Made by a program: the position numbers and the translations under genes | In this document: positions 60,001 to 64,000 of the stretch, piece after piece | Layout: every line of letters begins with the position of its first letter | Position numbering within the stretch: the first letter of the stretch is position 1 | Source: Mactra quadrangularis | Lineage: Eukaryota; Mollusca; Bivalvia; Venerida; Mactridae | Length of the DNA stretch: 64,000 nucleotides | Direction: 5' to 3' | Assembly: GCA_025267735.1 (NCBI GenBank) | Contig: CM046303.1 | Span: 36,655,380 to 36,719,379 of the forward strand | The notes under the pieces: model-generated | The model's database searches: none | What the model was told of the DNA's origin: nothing | Seen by the model: only the letters and a program-made list of their open reading frames with translations

Positions 60001-60194
60001 GGTATGTTGCATGACATAGAGAGGCAAATGATCAAATACATTGTAATCAAAATAGTATGATGGTGTAGTTGATAATAACAATAAATTTAAAATTAATATA
60101 AAATAATAACATGGGTGAATACTGAAATAGACAGATTCCATCTAAATTATATAGAGTAATTTGTTCTCAAAATACTGTACTGAAATCAGGGGAC
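57076..60194. other. AT-rich sequence with a small GC-richer island at 58920-59130
   Basis: The island at 58920-59130 is visibly richer in CG dinucleotides (TCGGTATCCGATGTC, GTGTCGGCAG) than its surroundings. It could be an exon or promoter of an unseen gene, but no frame longer than 32 codons or splice pattern decides it. The rest shows nothing beyond ATCGATA-type low complexity at 57380-57420. Confidence 0.3.
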
Positions 60195-60444
60195 AATTGC
60201 AGTTTACCAGTACGTAAAAAATCCGCGAAATTGTAGTGTTTATTAGTAACTAAGCCTGGCATATCATTAAAGCTAACAATCAAGGAAAATACAGGATTTC
60301 ATATTATATCAGGGGCTACTGCCCCCGAATCCCCGTTTTTATGTTTTAAATGAGAAAAAAGCAACGGAAGTGCATCTGCTCTGACTGGTTAGGCATGCGC
60401 AGTTCTCTAAGTGGTAAACAAACTCGTACCGGTAAACTGCAATC
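60195..60444. mobile_element. MITE with TTGCAGTTTACC ends
   Basis: TTGCAGTTTACCAGTACG at 60197-60214 and its inverted form CGTACCGGTAAACTGCAA at 60425-60442 (one mismatch) bound a 250-bp segment that is richer in GC (GGGGCTACTGCCCCCG, GGCATGCGCAG) than its surroundings. No target duplication was identified and the superfamily is unknown. Confidence 0.7.
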
Positions 60445-62334
60445 TAGCCGAAATCAGTATTAATACTGAAAACTTTCACCCATGTAATAAATTGGGCAAG
60501 TGCTATATAAAATTTAAGGTGTGGACTGCAAGCAATTCTTTACATAATTAATCAATTTTGATTATCAACTCTTAATATAAAACAAGTATTAAAAAAATTG
60601 GAGTAAAATCTTGACAACAGACGAGGTGGCATAGAAACAACAGTTTGGTGGTCATAAGCATTAATTTATAATTAGTACAAACATGATTTCATGGGTGACA
60701 TTTTAAAATCATTAAAACGTTGTAACTCTTTATGATTTTTGTAAAGGAAAAGAACCCTTTTCTAAATCCCCCAGACCTCGAACTTTAGAATTGGACCTGA
60801 AGACTTCCACTCAATTGAGTTTTTACCCAAATTGGTGTACTAAATTCTGTTAGCAAATTAAATAATAACTATCCTATATTATCCATAGATTAACCTTGAG
60901 ATCATGTGACACATCAATTAATATAATGAGGTCTAATGTCCAGAAGCTAGACTCAGTCACTATCAGTGTACATCTAAATGGGTGATAACCTATATACCTT
61001 GTAAACCAGTGACTAGTGAGGTGATGTGCTAATATTCATAAACTATTTATCATCAGCAAGAACAAGTTCACATAGGTTACACTGGTTTAGTCCAGTATAA
61101 ATTTTTACACAACTTTAAAGCAAAATTCAAATATTAAATAGCTGTATCAAATTGCATGTTTATATAATTGAACAAGTTCAAAGCTTTTACCTTAGAAAAC
61201 TAACACTTTCTAATAGTCACTGCAAAACATGCGAGCTGCTGGAAAAATCCAGTAAAAAATTAGAAGGTTTGTCTAGATCTGCAGATTTATAGGACCGACT
61301 GTCGGGAAAAAATTTGATTTCGTCTACATAGTTTTCAATTCATCAAAATATGTAAAATATCCCAGGTCCTGTAAGACTTGGTTTGGTCCAGTGAAATTTT
61401 GATCTTCACAGGACATACTGTCTAGTAATTAACTTTTGGGTTTTGCAATGACTGCTTTCAAACATCACATGCCTTTGTATATACAGCAAAAAGTAAAATC
61501 TCAACAATGATAACAGATACATTTAGAGAGGACAAAAATTGTTGGCATAGATAAATTATGTAAACATATCAATGACAAGAAAGTTGTTACTTATTCCTAG
61601 ATAGATTTACAAACTAACTTGAATATTGATTCCTGACACAGTAAATGGATATCAATAACTAAGATACACTGGAGTAACCTTATCATACGATTTTAATAAA
61701 AAAATATATATTTAAATACAACAAATACAGTCACAGTTAACTAAATTAAACCTGTCTGTATAGTCTGATTTTATTCGGTGAGCCGGGACAGGTTGGAAGA
61801 GTCTAATCATAACGTTTACAATAGGTATAACCAGTAAGAACTACATTGAAAATAAGTTTGAACTATTGTTTCTTAAGTATATATGCATAGTATTGTACAT
61901 AATACAAAATAGCGCAGTCTGGAAACAATATATATCATTATATGTCCCATGCAATAATGGCTGGTTAAACAGGCTGTGTTACCTTTTTGTAGGAATGTTC
62001 CAAATTTCTAAAAATTTAAAAATGCAGTCATGGCTCACCAGATAAAATCGGACTATAATACAATAAAAGCTAAATAATGCCCTGGTTTAACACATATTTT
62101 GGACAGTATTAAAACTTGTGACCCATGAATACAACTGAAAATACCACAAAAGCATGACCCTATGACCTAGCTTGGTTTTATCTTAGTGAAGTATCAAAGC
62201 ACAAGCACTGGCTTGAATAATGGACATGAATGAATTACAATTAACAAATAACATTCTACACTTTAAAATTGACATGATTCTTACAACAAATATTTATTCA
62301 GTTACATACATACTATAACTTTAACTGTGAGGCT
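60445..62334. other. Gene-free AT-rich sequence
   Basis: No gene, RNA or repeat border could be supported. Confidence 0.4.
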
Positions 62335-62690
62335 ATAAATATCAATAATTTAGAGATGAGGTTAATAATAAAGAACATAATTTATATTTAAAGTCAATAC
62401 CTAAAGAAATAAAACAGTTGCAGTAAAAACAAACTTTTTTTAAAGAAAACTCTAAGTTCAAGGGGAGATAACTCAGAAAAAATGCATTTAGAGTTAATAA
62501 CCTTGTCACATGAGATGTGGTTGATAATAAGAAGCATCTATTTAAAGTTTGAAGTTGATAAAAAAGAAATAAAGAAGTTTTAGTAAAAAATATTTTACTG
62601 CACAAAAACTTTAATCAGAAATGTGGACGCGGACGCCGACGCTAGGATGAGTTGGAGAGCTCTCCATTTATTTCGTAAAGTCGAGCTAAA
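62335..62690 (+). repeat. Dispersed repeat of mollusc type
   Basis: It contains TTCAAGGGGAGATAACTC, AACTTTAATCAGAAATGTGG, the CG-rich GACGCGGACGCCGACGC and the end AAAGTCGAGCTAAAA. I recall this combination as a very common non-autonomous repeat in bivalve genomes; that is memory, not a search. The minus-strand frame 62342-62605 lies within it and is not a gene. It is one of the better hints to the host lineage. Confidence 0.6.
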
Positions 62691-64000
62691 AACTACACCT
62701 TGGGAGGTGTATAATTTTAAATTTTCCTAAACTCAAATCAAGATTTATAGTGACACAATTCATTAGGACACAATGATAAAGTCTAAGGTTGGTTAAGTAC
62801 ACTGTATAACTGATAAGTTATTGACATAAAACTTGGTCGATCTTATGAAATTTAATCCCTCTTAAAGTTTTAATAGGGCTTTATATATCCTGGTCAACTC
62901 TTTAATTCACCATACATTTTAAAGTACATTTTAAACTAAGCAAACTTGCACAACCTTTAGTAGAGTAAATTATTGCAGTTTAAGTGATTCAAACATAACA
63001 CCCAAGTAAACATACTGAAAGGCAGAGAAAGTCGTGCTTTTGTAGTTTTCAAAGTTACAAGGTCAAGCATGTCCCAACTAAAATATTCAAGTCTAAGAAA
63101 GGTTAAAACCAAAATGCTATAAACAAAAGTATCATTTAGTATGATTATTGTGGAACAACAAGAAATTATTGCTATTCATTACTTCAACATCTTCCAAATA
63201 AAACTTTTATGAAGTTAAAATTCAACCATGTACAAATTTAAAAGCATACTGGTATATTAAAAACAAATGACAACAAATCAATACTAAAAGCTAGCAAAAA
63301 AACGCCAACAAGTCCTTGATGCAGACGTTCAAATATTCAAGAATTTGTGAAATAAATTCTGTAGGAAGTTAAAACCACATATTTCAAATTATTTAGTTTG
63401 ACCTAATGGTGATAATACTTTTTTATTAGGAAGGAAATGAACTATGGTATTTGAAACTTAAAATATGTCTTAAAACTATAAATCTACTGTATGAAACATT
63501 TTGTATTACAATTACAGGTACAAGTATGCCAACTTGAGAGATAAAACTTTAAAAAGTAAATAAAAACTCGTTGTAAGGCATCACACCACTAAAACATGAT
63601 TGTAATTTGTAATGTGATAAAATTGATAACAAGTTTGATAAGAACATCAGCAATATATACTATATAGCAGAGGACAAAAAGCACAATGTACAAAAAAACT
63701 GATCATAAGTTAGGTACATTTACATTGGTATATATGAATAACCGTATAAATTTTATATATCATTATGTAACAGCTGACCTGGACAATTTCTGTATGACTA
63801 AACAAATCAAGATGAACATGAGTTATAATAAAAGTAAGTAACTGAAATGTAAGTTAAATACTTTGTAAGGTTGCGTAATCTACTGGTAATATCAATTTGA
63901 CAATGACAACATAATAATTATCTGATAACCCTATCTAAGGTCTGTGAACATTGTAATGACCTACAAACTATACACATTAGTCCAAATTTCACATGATACT
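62691..64000. other. Gene-free AT-rich sequence
   Basis: Nothing could be supported to the end of the window. Confidence 0.4.

Noticed and set aside
62342..62605. 87-codon minus-strand frame
   Set aside because: It falls wholly inside a dispersed repeat and shows no domain.

Overview
The window is non-coding-rich, AT-rich eukaryotic DNA with interrupted genes, introns with GT-AG borders and a dense, layered population of transposable elements. The style of the repeats (tRNA-derived SINEs, a CG-rich dispersed repeat end at 62.3-62.7 kb, hAT/Tigger/Harbinger-like MITEs) and a PARP14/15-like gene suggest a mollusc, most likely a bivalve; that assignment is inference from style, not from a marker gene.

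The only host protein gene I can support is the 3' end of a PARP14/PARP15-like mono-ADP-ribosyltransferase on the + strand: three exons at 3543-3721, 4198-4378 and 4949-5238 that encode the whole ART catalytic domain and the stop codon. Its upstream intron carries a 3.2 kb foldback element (176-3355) whose loop holds a Tigger/pogo-like element (1354-2595). The first canonical AATAAA after the stop lies near 7294. From there to 18 kb the sequence is gene-free, with three DNA-transposon relics (7866-8210, 10228-10406, 12160-13941), a 26-bp minisatellite (16476-16918) and possible old SINEs.

18.3-40 kb is the most unusual part. Three TIR-bounded, gene-less elements each carry about 7-10 copies of their own 14-15 bp motif, and all three motifs begin with the same core GTAACG: element A (18319-22580; GTAACGTATGTTACA, with its left terminus amplified into a seven-unit ~180-bp array), element B (27238-33151; GGTAACGGAAATTT, 4-bp TSD TTCA) and element C (29665-32882, inserted inside B; GGTAACGTAATTCAC, 4-bp TSD TGGA). 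B and C are embedded in a further repeat family (26.1-27.1, 35.4-36.6, 38.6-40.0 kb) marked by CCTTCTGCTG palindromes. Two LINE 3' ends lie head to head at 33.4-35.3 kb.

40-53.5 kb holds a 1.9 kb hAT-like element (40957-42845), a decayed LINE with PHD-like, endonuclease and reverse transcriptase parts (43430-46515), two tRNA-derived SINEs (49159-49432 +, 52248-52560 -, the latter with a 12-bp target duplication), a TIR element full of the palindrome CAACGTTG (50334-51895) and a Harbinger-like MITE with 11-bp phased CGCA motifs (52813-53499). 53.5-64 kb is quiet AT-rich sequence with a 15-bp minisatellite (56695-57075), one MITE and one dispersed repeat; no gene could be supported there.
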